From Candidatus Opimibacter skivensis (GTDB taxonomy: Bacteria > Bacteroidota > Bacteroidia > Chitinophagales > Saprospiraceae): a DNA stretch of 64,000 nt. The stretch is taken from positions 806,001-870,000 of the forward strand of contig JADKGY010000001.1 in the NCBI GenBank assembly GCA_016722045.1. The letters run 5' to 3'. Positions 1-7,122 of the stretch are shown here, piece by piece; position 1 is the stretch's first letter, and each line of letters starts with the position of its first letter. The translations under genes were made by a program, and so were the position numbers. The notes beneath the pieces are model-generated. The model searched no databases and was not told where the DNA came from. It worked only from the letters and a program-made list of their open reading frames with translations.

Positions 1-1
1 C

Positions 2-427
2 GAAGACGTCGTTCAGGATGTCATGTACAAACTCTGGCAAAAGCGTCAGGAAGTAGACACAATAGAGAATCTGGAGGCATGGATGATGGTTTTGACCCGT
101 AACAGGGCACTTGATATCCTCAGAAAGGTCAAAGACAACCAGGTGAATATAGATGAAGCCTACTCCGTCAGTGATCAGGCGCCAATTCCAGACAAAATCA
201 TGGAAACCGCTGACCTCATGACCCAACTTAATGCATGCCTGGATCAGCTACCGGAAAAGCAACGAACAGTATTCCATCTGCGCGAAATAGAACAGATGAC
301 ATATGAAGAAATCTGTACAATGACAGGATTCAATCTTGACGACGTCAAGGTTAGCCTGTTCAGATCGAGGAAACATATACAACGCATGTTAAGTAAAATC
401 AACACGTTTGGACTTTATCAAGCCTAA
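2..427 (+). CDS. ECF-type RNA polymerase sigma factor, 5' end cut by window edge
   Basis: The frame is already open at base 2, before the first ATG at 23, and reads EDVVQDVMYKLW, the usual end of sigma region 2.1-2.2, so the gene starts outside the window. The remaining part has the region 2.4-like stretch (WMMVLTRNRALDILRK) and a region 4 helix-turn-helix (LDQLPEKQRTVFHLRE followed by MTYEEICTMTG). It would direct RNA polymerase to a small set of promoters. Only 4 nt separate its stop from a one-TM protein, followed by a DUF4252 protein. This sigma / membrane protein / DUF4252 order is common in Bacteroidota and suggests a sigma-anti-sigma unit. The family call is firm; target genes are unknown. 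Confidence 0.9.
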   Translation, partial: EDVVQDVMYKLWQKRQEVDTIENLEAWMMVLTRNRALDILRKVKDNQVNIDEAYSVSDQAPIPDKIMETADLMTQLNACLDQLPEKQRTVFHLREIEQMTYEEICTMTGFNLDDVKVSLFRSRKHIQRMLSKINTFGLYQA

Positions 428-431
428 AAAA

Positions 432-896
432 ATGGACAATAAACTTCTTGAGAAATACTGGAATGCAGAAACATCAACCCATGAGGAAGCACAACTCATG
501 AATGAGATGTCAACCTCTCAGGGCTCTGATGCTGCTTATTTTGCCTTGCTCGCAGAAGCACGCCGACAAGCAAGTTCTCTCACTATTGATGATATAAATG
601 CTTATAACCTCAAGCAAACGCTGAATGCCTCAAGAGCTACTGTGCGCCCAATCTATCGATTGCTGGCCATAGCTGCTTCTACTCTTCTCTTTGTGACATC
701 TGGCCTTGGTGTGTGGAAGTACAGTCAGCAAGCAGCACAATCTGCCCAAATGGCTGAGACATTCGATGATCCTTACAAAGCATATCAGGAAGTTCGCGAA
801 GCTCTTGCATTCGTCTCTTCCAAGCTTAATAAATCACAAAGCGAAGCAATGATCAACATACAGAAAGCCGGCGAATATGCCGACATGTTCAAATAA
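432..896 (+). CDS. Single-TM protein, putative anti-sigma partner
   Basis: A 154-residue protein starting at the ATG at 432. An in-frame TTG at 408 lies inside the sigma gene and is less likely. The first ~65 residues are soluble and helical (MDNKLLEKYWNAETSTHEEA), followed by one strong membrane helix (LLAIAASTLLFVTSGLGVW) and a C-terminal tail of ~55 residues. The short cytoplasmic region, single TM and position 4 nt after a sigma gene fit an anti-sigma factor, but no ZAS zinc motif (HxxxCxxC) is present. The anti-sigma role is inference from context. The periplasmic tail looks helical (YQEVREALAFVSSKLNKSQSE). Confidence 0.7.
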   Translation: MDNKLLEKYWNAETSTHEEAQLMNEMSTSQGSDAAYFALLAEARRQASSLTIDDINAYNLKQTLNASRATVRPIYRLLAIAASTLLFVTSGLGVWKYSQQAAQSAQMAETFDDPYKAYQEVREALAFVSSKLNKSQSEAMINIQKAGEYADMFK

Positions 897-929
897 TAAA
901 ATCAAATCACTTAATCCAATTCATGCATC

Positions 930-1445
930 ATGAAATCTATTATTCTTTCTTTTTTCGTCATTCTTACTACCACACTTTCTTCTTTTGCACAAGAAGATGC
1001 GATCACTAAATACTTTAATAAGTATATCGACGACACACGTTTCAGCGCAGTGTATATCAGCCCGAAAATGTTCAATATGGTTTCTAAAATCGAGATTAAA
1101 GACATGGAACCTGATGTACAGGAAGTCATCCGCAGTATCAAAGGTCTGAGGGTCCTGCATACAGAAGTAAATGCCTTACAATTCTATCAGGAAGCCCTGA
1201 AAACCATTAATACAAAGGAATATGAGGTATTATTGACCGCCAGGGATAATGGAGAAAATGTACAATTCCTTGTCAAATCCAGCGGCGATATGGTTCAGGA
1301 ACTTCTGATGATCGTCGGCGGAGATAAGAACTTTGCCATGCTTAGCTTCCTCGGTGACATTGATCTTAAAAAGGTTGGTAAACTAGCCAAAGTCTTAAAT
1401 ATTGACAATCTTCAATATCTCAACAAAATTGAGGAGAAGCATTAA
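930..1445 (+). CDS. DUF4252 domain protein, secreted
   Basis: 171 residues with a clear signal peptide (MKSIILSFFVILTTTLSSFAQ), so it is exported to the periplasm or outer membrane. The rest matches the pattern of DUF4252 proteins of Bacteroidota: FxKY..D..F..VYISPKMF near the start, then a helical/beta domain with ...GLRVL and ...MLSFLGDIDLKKVGKLAKVL at the end. It is the third gene of the sigma/TM operon, 33 nt after the preceding stop, and a perfect hairpin terminator follows. The molecular function of DUF4252 is not known. The family assignment is by recognition only. Confidence 0.75.
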   Translation: MKSIILSFFVILTTTLSSFAQEDAITKYFNKYIDDTRFSAVYISPKMFNMVSKIEIKDMEPDVQEVIRSIKGLRVLHTEVNALQFYQEALKTINTKEYEVLLTARDNGENVQFLVKSSGDMVQELLMIVGGDKNFAMLSFLGDIDLKKVGKLAKVLNIDNLQYLNKIEEKH

Positions 1446-1500
1446 TGAAGTTTGAGGCTGAAGCTAAGATTGAGGTTGAGGCTAAGGAGTTTAGACGTTT
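1446..1500 (+). repeat. Low-complexity word repeat (GAGGCTAAGG type)
   Basis: Directly after the DUF4252 stop, GAGGCTGAAGCTAAG, GATTGAGGTTGAGGCTAAGG and similar words follow one another in an imperfect 6-nt rhythm (roughly GAGGCT/GAAGCT/AAGATT). A similar run follows the decarboxylase gene near 31090. It is non-coding and its function is unknown. Confidence 0.5.
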
Positions 1501-1523
1501 ATACCTTAATAATAACTGAAATG

Positions 1524-1553
1524 AAAAAGGCCATTCTCGCGAATGGCCTTTTT
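1524..1553. terminator. Bidirectional intrinsic terminator between DUF4252 gene and rpoD
   Basis: A perfect 13-bp inverted repeat, AAAAAGGCCATTC (1524-1536) and GAATGGCCTTTTT (1541-1553), with a 4-nt TCGC loop. It has a T run on both strands and lies between two convergent genes. Confidence 0.9.
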
Positions 1554-1590
1554 CTATTTCTATTGATGTAAATGAAACGTCTTCTTTTTA

Positions 1591-2460
1591 CTAAGCGCCA
1601 AGGTAATGCTTCAGTAATTTACTTCTGCTGGCTGATCTCAGTTTATTAATGGCTTTGTCTTTGATCTGACGTACACGTTCACGTGTAAGTCCAAAACGAT
1701 CACCGATGTCCTCGAGAGATAAGGGATGTTCCACACCGATTCCAAAATAAAGTTTGATGACGTCGGCCTGGCGATCAGTCAATGTACCTAAGGACCTGTC
1801 TATTTCCCGGCGCAGTGACTCAAGGTATTCCAAACCTGAATCGGTTCCGGGTGTATTGGGGTTTTCAAGTACATCTAACAAAGAATTGTCTTCCCCGTCC
1901 ACGAATGGTGCATCCATAGATACATGGCGTGCTGCAACACCTAAAGTGGTTTCTACTTCATCAGCAGAGATTTCAAGAATTGTAGCCAACTCTTCCGAAG
2001 AAGGTTCGCGCTCAAATTCCTGTTCGAGTTGAGAAAAAGCCCTGTTGATCTTATTTAAAGATCCGACTTTATTCAGCGGGAGACGAACAATACGGGATTG
2101 TTCTGCCAAAGCCTGTAGAATAGACTGGCGAATCCACCACACTGCGTAAGAGATGAATTTGAATCCTCTTGTTTCGTCAAAACGCTGAGCAGCCTTGATA
2201 AGACCGAGGTTTCCTTCATTGATCAGGTCACTTAGCGAAAGACCCTGATTTTGGTATTGCTTTGCTACGGAGACCACGAACCTGAGGTTCGCCTTAGTCA
2301 GTGTTTCCAAAGCAATCTGGTCACCCTGTTTGATTTTTTTAGCCAGATCTACCTCTTTTTCAGGGGTAAGAAGATCAACTTTGCCGATCTCCTGTAGATA
2401 TTTTTCCAGGGATTGACTTTCCCTGTTGGTAATGGATTTGGTTATTTTTAACTGCCTCAT
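1591..2460 (-). CDS. rpoD: Primary RNA polymerase sigma factor (RpoD/SigA, Bacteroidota type)
   Basis: A 289-residue protein starting MRQLKITKSITNRES, the typical N-terminus of Bacteroidota primary sigma factors. An in-frame upstream start at 2535 would add 25 residues but falls at the expected transcription start of a -7 box at 2544-2551, so 2460 is preferred. Visible regions are 1.2 (SLEKYLQEIGKVDLL), 2.1-2.4 (LRFVVSVAKQYQNQGLSLSDLINEGNLGLIKAAQRFD, ending in the FISYAVWWIRQSI helix), 3 (RIVRLPLNKVGSLNK) and 4 (GLTRERVRQIKDKAI). The long region 1.1 of proteobacterial RpoD is absent, as is normal in this phylum. It recognises the TAnnTTTG promoters seen throughout the window. Confidence 0.97.
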   Translation of the reverse strand: MRQLKITKSITNRESQSLEKYLQEIGKVDLLTPEKEVDLAKKIKQGDQIALETLTKANLRFVVSVAKQYQNQGLSLSDLINEGNLGLIKAAQRFDETRGFKFISYAVWWIRQSILQALAEQSRIVRLPLNKVGSLNKINRAFSQLEQEFEREPSSEELATILEISADEVETTLGVAARHVSMDAPFVDGEDNSLLDVLENPNTPGTDSGLEYLESLRREIDRSLGTLTDRQADVIKLYFGIGVEHPLSLEDIGDRFGLTRERVRQIKDKAINKLRSASRSKLLKHYLGA

Positions 2461-2543
2461 GGCAAAGTTTACGTTATATAAGTTTTGGACAAAATAGCTG
2501 ACAAAAAACGTTCCCCTTTGTCCTGTTGCTATCAAAAGAGGCG

Positions 2544-2551
2544 CAAAAGTA
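2544..2551 (-). promoter_or_regulatory. Putative -7 box of rpoD
   Basis: On the minus strand the sequence is TACTTTTGC, a full match to the Bacteroidota -7 consensus TAnnTTTG, ~85 nt before the chosen rpoD start. No TTG lies at the expected -33 distance. Confidence 0.5.
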
Positions 2552-2789
2552 CGTTTTTTCCAACCTAACCGTAATATTAATTTATTTTTTTAATCCCCTT
2601 ATTTGAGACCTGTTTTCCGGATTATACCATAATACCAGACGCATACAGGCGGCTGAGACCATAAAAAAGAATTAATGTCCTGAGTGGAAAAAAAGTTCAA
2701 TTGTTTGTTATATTCAGGAATTCTGTTTTATTTACGCCCTTCAGCATAAGAAGGGGCGATGCACATGCCCTTTATATCAGGAATCAATT
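2552..2789. other. Gene-free upstream region between rpoD and the START-like gene
   Basis: AT-rich intergenic DNA between divergent genes. With the rpoD leader it makes a 329-nt gap. The only structure noted is a hairpin with one bulge, CGCCCTTC (2735-2742) against GAAGGGGCG (2750-2758), 31 nt before the START-like gene on the plus strand. It could sit in that gene's leader, but no T run follows, so it is not a canonical terminator. No small ORF or RNA gene was recognised. Confidence 0.45.
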
Positions 2790-3167
2790 ATGAAGCGAAT
2801 ACCCGTAGATCTGGAATATATATTTAAAGCCTCCCCAGCCATTCTTTATAAGTTTTTGACCACACCTGCATGCCTTGTGAGGTGGTTTTGTGATGGCGTT
2901 GATATCAACTCTGACGTATACACCTTTACATGGGACGGAAATGAGGAGAATGCTGAAGTCGTTGACGATATTGAAGAGGAGCGCATTCGGTTTAAATGGG
3001 AAGGAGCCCCACGTCATGAATACCTTGAATTCAGAATGTACCTTTCACCTGTCACAGAAGAGACTGTACTTGAAATAACCGACTTCGCCGGTGAAAAAGA
3101 AATAGACGATCTCAAAAAACTCTGGGATAGCCAAATAAAACAACTCCGCCAGGAAACAGGAGGATAA
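2790..3167 (+). CDS. START-like (SRPBCC superfamily) domain protein
   Basis: A 125-residue cytoplasmic protein without signal peptide. It starts MKRIPVDLEYIFKASPAILYKFLTTPACLVRWF, the first strand and helices of the START/AHSA1-like helix-grip fold with the typical L..WF pattern. It continues with beta strands (VYTFTWDGNEENAEV, RIRFKWEG, YLEFRM) and a long C-terminal helix (EIDDLKKLWDSQIKQLRQ). Bacteroidota carry a conserved START-like family of this size. The ligand and role are unknown; the fold suggests a hydrophobic pocket. It stands alone on its strand. Confidence 0.75.
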   Translation: MKRIPVDLEYIFKASPAILYKFLTTPACLVRWFCDGVDINSDVYTFTWDGNEENAEVVDDIEEERIRFKWEGAPRHEYLEFRMYLSPVTEETVLEITDFAGEKEIDDLKKLWDSQIKQLRQETGG

Positions 3168-3227
3168 TCCTTCGGTTTTAAATAAAAAAATCGTTACTGA
3201 TTAAAATTGCTGACAACTTTTTTTGAT

Positions 3228-4268
3228 TTAGCCCAGCTGTAAATCCTTAACACTTTTCTCTTCAAATCCTTCAATACCCGTCACTGTGGTATACTTAAAA
3301 GATAATTTTTGATTAGGATAAATATGATGAAATGCCGATTGACACATCAGAGTCGTTTCATGAAATCCACAGAGAATCAATTTTAATTTTCCAGGATACG
3401 TATTTATATCTCCTACTGCATATATGCCTTTTACTGTAGTGCTATAATCTAATGGATTGACATGTATCGCTGTCTTATCAACCGCCAATCCCCAATCAGC
3501 TATTGGGCCTAATTTAGGCGTCAGGCCGAAAAGTGGCAAAAAGCAATCTGCCTCAAGACGCATCTTTTCAGCATTATGTTCTACAATTGTTGCTTCAAGT
3601 TTAATTTTCCCTTCAAGTTCAACGACTTCTGCATTCGTGATCAGATTGACTTTTTTATCCCCCACTAATTTCAGTACTTTATCAACTGAATCGGGGGCAC
3701 CTCTGAAACTTGTCCGCCGATGTATCAATGTCACCGATTGGGCGATATCCGCTAATTCAATCGTCCAGTCTAATGCTGAATCCCCCCCTCCCGCAATGAC
3801 TATTCGTTGCCCTTTGTAATCTTCAGGTTGTTTTACAAAATAGTCCACTCCTTTTCCTTCAAATCTCTCTATTTCAGGAATTGGCGGTTTCCTGGGCTCA
3901 AAACATCCAAGCCCTCCTGCGATGACAATCACTTTAGCTTCAATTCTGGTGCCTTTATGTCCGGTAATGGTGAAAGTTCCATCGCTATTTTGTTCAATCC
4001 TATCGGCTCTTTCACCCAGCGTGAATGTAGGTTTGAATGGCTCTATTTGCTTTCGGAGATTATTCACCAGGTCAATTGCCAGGATCATTGGACAGCCTGG
4101 AATATCATAAATGGGCTTTTTGGGGTAAATCTCTATAAGTTGTCCACCTACATGAGGTAAGACATCCATAAGGTGGCACCTCATCTTTAACAGCCCGGCT
4201 TCAAATACTGTAAAAAGGCCCACTGGTCCGGCGCCAATAATCAATAAATCTGTCTTTACTGTAGTCAT
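3228..4268 (-). CDS. Ferredoxin--NADP reductase, thioredoxin-reductase-like type
   Basis: 346 residues, the length of the bacterial TrxR-like ferredoxin/flavodoxin-NADP+ reductases. An N-terminal FAD-binding Rossmann motif (LLIIGAGPVGLF) is followed by an NADP-binding motif (IVIAGGGDSALDW) and the C-terminal FAD motif (GIYAVGDINTYPGKLKLILCGFHET). The redox-active CxxC of true thioredoxin reductases is missing, which points to the FNR branch. The enzyme would move electrons between NADPH and ferredoxin or flavodoxin. It is a single gene following the FecI/FecR pair on the same strand, about 160 nt downstream, with its own -7 box. Confidence 0.9.
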   Translation of the reverse strand: MTTVKTDLLIIGAGPVGLFTVFEAGLLKMRCHLMDVLPHVGGQLIEIYPKKPIYDIPGCPMILAIDLVNNLRKQIEPFKPTFTLGERADRIEQNSDGTFTITGHKGTRIEAKVIVIAGGLGCFEPRKPPIPEIERFEGKGVDYFVKQPEDYKGQRIVIAGGGDSALDWTIELADIAQSVTLIHRRTSFRGAPDSVDKVLKLVGDKKVNLITNAEVVELEGKIKLEATIVEHNAEKMRLEADCFLPLFGLTPKLGPIADWGLAVDKTAIHVNPLDYSTTVKGIYAVGDINTYPGKLKLILCGFHETTLMCQSAFHHIYPNQKLSFKYTTVTGIEGFEEKSVKDLQLG

Positions 4269-4285
4269 ATTCGTTTATGAGGCGT

Positions 4286-4293
4286 CAAATTTA
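4286..4293 (-). promoter_or_regulatory. Putative -7 box of the ferredoxin-NADP reductase gene
   Basis: The minus strand reads TAAATTTGA, matching TAnnTTTG, 17 nt before the start codon. No -33 TTG is at the right distance. Confidence 0.45.
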
Positions 4294-4432
4294 CAGTAAT
4301 CAGAATAGAGTTATCCTTTACTCTGAAAATGGTGTCAACTATGAGCAAGAACCTCAATGGGCAGGAATGAAAAGGAATTAAGCTAAGAGGTAAGTAAGCA
4401 GCGAAGAGAAAAAAAACTGACAAATAGCACAA

Positions 4433-5407
4433 TTATGGGCACGTGCCCCCTACAATGATATATTTATCACCCTCGACCTTTATAGTACCATTTACAAAAC
4501 TTGCTAAAGGTTTAAGGACTGCATTTATTTCAGGACTATTATAGATGAGCGTATTTGAAATACGACAATCCTTGAGTGCTGCATTTTCAAGAGAAATAGG
4601 TCGGTTGAAATAAGCAGAAGCATCCATTAATATCTCAGCATAAGACATATTCTTAGTGAAACTAAGATGTTGAGTATGCCACGCGTTAATATTTGGTGAA
4701 GGGTTTGGAATCAATTGCATCCTGTCTTCATTATAAAGAGCTGCTTCACCTGCTGTGAGGGCCAATATTTCTTTGTTTTTATCGATTGATTTGAAGATTA
4801 CTTTTCCTCTTTCAACGAAAATCCTTGTGTTCTCCTGAGTTTGGGTAATATTAAAGGCAGTGCCTACGACTTCTGTGATCGTTCCTCCGCTTTCTACTGT
4901 AAATGGCCGTTGGGCATCAGGTGACACTTCAAAAAAAGCTTCTCCGTGAAGAGCCACGTGTCGTTTCTTATGTTTGAAAGGAAATACATCGACAGATGCG
5001 TCCTTATTCAAGTATATTTTCGAACCATCACTTAAAACTAAAGGCTTAGTATCATTCGCGTTATAAGCATAGGAAACTGGCTTACCATTACTCCAGGAAA
5101 GAAGGAAGGAAGCCAATGATATAACCACAACCGCAGCAACGGCCCATTTAAGATTAATTTTCCGCGCTGTTCCCCTTTCTGTTTGTTTTGCCAGAGTATT
5201 TTCAGTAAATCGCTGCCAGGCTTGCTCGCTTTCCCAGCCTCCTTGCATTTTAGCATGGCTATTTTCCCAGATTTTCTTGTAGGTAAGAAAATCACTTTTT
5301 AATGCAGGATTTGATTCCAACTCGCGTTCAAATGCCAATCTTTCATCCCCCTCCGCTGCTCCGGAGAGAAATCTGCCTATCCTAACCTCATTGGTTTCTT
5401 CCATCAT
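4433..5407 (-). CDS. FecR-family anti-sigma factor
   Basis: 324 residues. The N-terminal cytoplasmic part (EVRIGRFLSGAAEGDERLAFE, then WENSHAKMQ) would bind the sigma factor. One TM helix follows (LKWAVAAVVVISLASFLLSW, ~residues 85-105), then the periplasmic FecR domain (VLSDGSKIYLNKDASVDVF, LHGEAFFEV, FTVESGGTITEVVGTAFNI) and a C-terminal DUF4974 domain (ALKDCRISNTLIYNSPEINAVLKPLASFVNGTI). It starts 8 nt after the sigma stop, so it is coupled to it. Two ATGs are adjacent (5407 and 5404). In the known systems FecR relays a signal from an STN-bearing TonB receptor; none is adjacent here. Confidence 0.93.
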   Translation of the reverse strand: MMEETNEVRIGRFLSGAAEGDERLAFERELESNPALKSDFLTYKKIWENSHAKMQGGWESEQAWQRFTENTLAKQTERGTARKINLKWAVAAVVVISLASFLLSWSNGKPVSYAYNANDTKPLVLSDGSKIYLNKDASVDVFPFKHKKRHVALHGEAFFEVSPDAQRPFTVESGGTITEVVGTAFNITQTQENTRIFVERGKVIFKSIDKNKEILALTAGEAALYNEDRMQLIPNPSPNINAWHTQHLSFTKNMSYAEILMDASAYFNRPISLENAALKDCRISNTLIYNSPEINAVLKPLASFVNGTIKVEGDKYIIVGGTCP

Positions 5408-5415
5408 ACATAGTA

Positions 5416-5985
5416 TTAGACACTTTTATCAATCTTATCCCCTATTGATAAGGACATCCGGAGATATTTTAATGCCTTACCAATTTGATTTTCCACTGTT
5501 TTAACCGAAATAGACAGGTTTTGAGCTATTTCGGCATATGATAACTCGTCATACCTGCTGAGCATGAAAATAATCCTGCATTTTTCAGGCAACATTTCAA
5601 TCGCTATCTGCAATGACTTTTGTAATTCCTCTTCTTCCAAACGCTGAATTGCTTCAGGGGACTGGAATGAAGATCCGGCCGGCTTGTCAGGAAGAGTATC
5701 CAGATCATCCCAGTTATACTTCTTCGTATCCCTTATATAATTCAGGGCTCTTGTCGCAGCCATGCGTCTCAGATAGGCAGGAACAGAGGTATGAATGCTG
5801 ATCTGATCGCGTTTAATCCATAATTCCGTAAATATCTCCTGAGCTATATCTTCCACTTTTGACTTATCCCCGACATATTGATTGACCACAGTACAGACAA
5901 AGGGATAGTGTTTTTTGAACAATTGGTCAAAAGCACCAAGCTGGGACAATCTGACGGATGATTTTTCTGGTTCTTTAATTGACAT
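5416..5985 (-). CDS. ECF sigma factor, FecI-like
   Basis: 189 residues. Region 2 reads FDQLFKKHYPFVCTVVNQYVG then VEDIAQEIFTELW. Region 4 reads QIAIEMLPEKCRIIFMLSR then LSYAEIAQNLSISVKTVENQIGKALKYLR. This is the Bacteroidota sigma-70 family that pairs with FecR-type anti-sigma factors. In other systems the downstream genes are an STN-type TonB receptor and its partner; here the next gene after fecR is a ferredoxin reductase, so the target is probably elsewhere. The only STN-domain receptor in the window is at 46081-48774, and a link is speculative. Confidence 0.93.
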   Translation of the reverse strand: MSIKEPEKSSVRLSQLGAFDQLFKKHYPFVCTVVNQYVGDKSKVEDIAQEIFTELWIKRDQISIHTSVPAYLRRMAATRALNYIRDTKKYNWDDLDTLPDKPAGSSFQSPEAIQRLEEEELQKSLQIAIEMLPEKCRIIFMLSRYDELSYAEIAQNLSISVKTVENQIGKALKYLRMSLSIGDKIDKSV

Positions 5986-6072
5986 TAAAACCTTTCAGGT
6001 ATTTATTATGTATTGTAAAGTTGTAGACATTCTTAATTTTAAAGTGCTTTATTCATTAAAAAACAATGTAAA

Positions 6073-6855
6073 ATGAAAAACATATTGCTCTTTTCAGCTC
6101 TATTTCTTCTCCTGGCTGCCTGTAAAAATCAGCCTGCCAAAGAACCGGAAACCAAAATGGAGGCAGCTTCAGCTCCTACCATCAAATATACACTGACACC
6201 TTTCACTTCGTCACAGAACTTTCCTGATGCAAATCTCAAATCAATCGCTTATAAAAAAGGGAAATTTACAGCTGTGATCGGTGGAACAACCTATAAGTTA
6301 GGCGAACAAACTCCTGACGCACTCCAGAAAAACTGTGCCAACAGCAAGGAAGGCCAGCATATTCATCTCATCATCGACAGCGAACCATATATTGCCAAGT
6401 ATACCGATGCATTTGATCAGGACATTCCAGATGGCGATCATTATATCCTTTCATTTTTATCAAGGTCTTACCATGAAAGCATTAAAACGCCAACTGCGTT
6501 TAAGGCTGAAAAAGTAACTGTTAAGGATAAGAGCTTTGAAAAAATGGAACCTATTGCCGGCCCAATGTTATTTTATAGTCGTCCAAAAGGTCTTTATACC
6601 GGTGATGATGGAAAAAAGGTCATGCTGGACTTCTATCTTGTCAATACGGATATGACAGGGCTCAAGGTTGAAGCTGACATCAATGGTGAAAAACATATGA
6701 TTGACACATGGCAGCCATATTACATTGAAGGATTGCCCGAGGGTGACAATACAATCAAGCTTAGCCTTATGGATGCAAATGGCCAATTAGTGAACGCTCC
6801 ATTGAATCCTGTGAGTAGAACCTTCAAGATTGAAAAAACACCAGCAACGAACTGA
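6073..6855 (+). CDS. Lipoprotein of unknown function
   Basis: 260 residues with a lipoprotein signal (MKNILLFSALFLLLAAC, Cys17 in the lipobox LAAC), so it is membrane-anchored outside the cytoplasm. The middle contains DSEPYIAKYTDAFDQDIPDGDHYILSFLSRSYHESIK. The C-terminal ~90 residues form a beta-rich domain (LDFYLVNTDMTGLKVEADINGEKHMI, WQPYYIEGLPEGDNTIKLSLMD). The last part resembles a conserved region of other Bacteroidota lipoproteins I have seen, but I cannot name a function. It is a single gene, divergent from the fecI operon, and a tRNA promoter follows. Confidence 0.75.
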   Translation: MKNILLFSALFLLLAACKNQPAKEPETKMEAASAPTIKYTLTPFTSSQNFPDANLKSIAYKKGKFTAVIGGTTYKLGEQTPDALQKNCANSKEGQHIHLIIDSEPYIAKYTDAFDQDIPDGDHYILSFLSRSYHESIKTPTAFKAEKVTVKDKSFEKMEPIAGPMLFYSRPKGLYTGDDGKKVMLDFYLVNTDMTGLKVEADINGEKHMIDTWQPYYIEGLPEGDNTIKLSLMDANGQLVNAPLNPVSRTFKIEKTPATN

Positions 6856-6864
6856 GGAAAGGAT

Positions 6865-6872
6865 TATATTTG
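6865..6872 (+). promoter_or_regulatory. Putative -7 box of tRNA-His
   Basis: TATATTTGC matches the Bacteroidota -7 consensus exactly and lies 40 nt before the tRNA. The same octamer precedes tRNA-Gly and meaB in this window. Confidence 0.6.
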
Positions 6873-6912
6873 CCATCCGTTTGTCAAAATCCTATTTGAC
6901 AAATGGTTAAAT

Positions 6913-6987
6913 GGTGGTTGTAGCTCAGTTGGTTAGAGCGCTAGATTGTGGTTCTAGAGGTCGTGGGTTCGAGACCCTCCTACCACC
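6913..6987 (+). tRNA. tRNA-His (GTG)
   Basis: A cloverleaf with D-arm GCTCAGTTGGTTAGAGC, anticodon loop TTGTGGT between CTAGA and TCTAG, and T-loop TTCGAGA. The anticodon GTG gives histidine. The tRNA-His hallmark is present: an extra G at -1 (6913) facing C73 (6987). CCA is not encoded. Two T-T oppositions are seen, at 6:67 in the acceptor stem and 50:64 in the T stem, which slightly weaken the fold. Confidence 0.95.
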
Positions 6988-7004
6988 CTGCTAAAATAAA
7001 TTTT

Positions 7005-7109
7005 GAATAACGAATATTGAACAAGGAATTAAGAGGTCTGCATCCTGCTAACTTCTTAATTCCTTGTTTGGCATTTTAATCTGGATTCTTTATTCAATAT
7101 TCGCTATTC
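7005..7109. repeat. Broken inverted repeat of AATATTGAACAAGGAATTAAG type
   Basis: The left arm 7005-7034 (GAATAACGAATATTGAAC then AAGGAATTAAGA) is mirrored by two right-arm pieces. TCTTAATTCCTTGTT (7054-7068) is perfect over 15 nt, and TTCAATATTCGCTATTC (7093-7109) matches 16 of 17. A 24-nt insertion separates the two pieces. It fills the gap between tRNA-His and folC and could terminate either side or be a decayed miniature repeat. Confidence 0.6.
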
Positions 7110-7122
7110 CTGATTCTCTTTT

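Noticed and set aside
2461..2535. N-terminal extension of rpoD
   Set aside because: The extra 25 residues have no sigma-factor features, and the -7 box at 2544-2551 would start transcription at about 2538.
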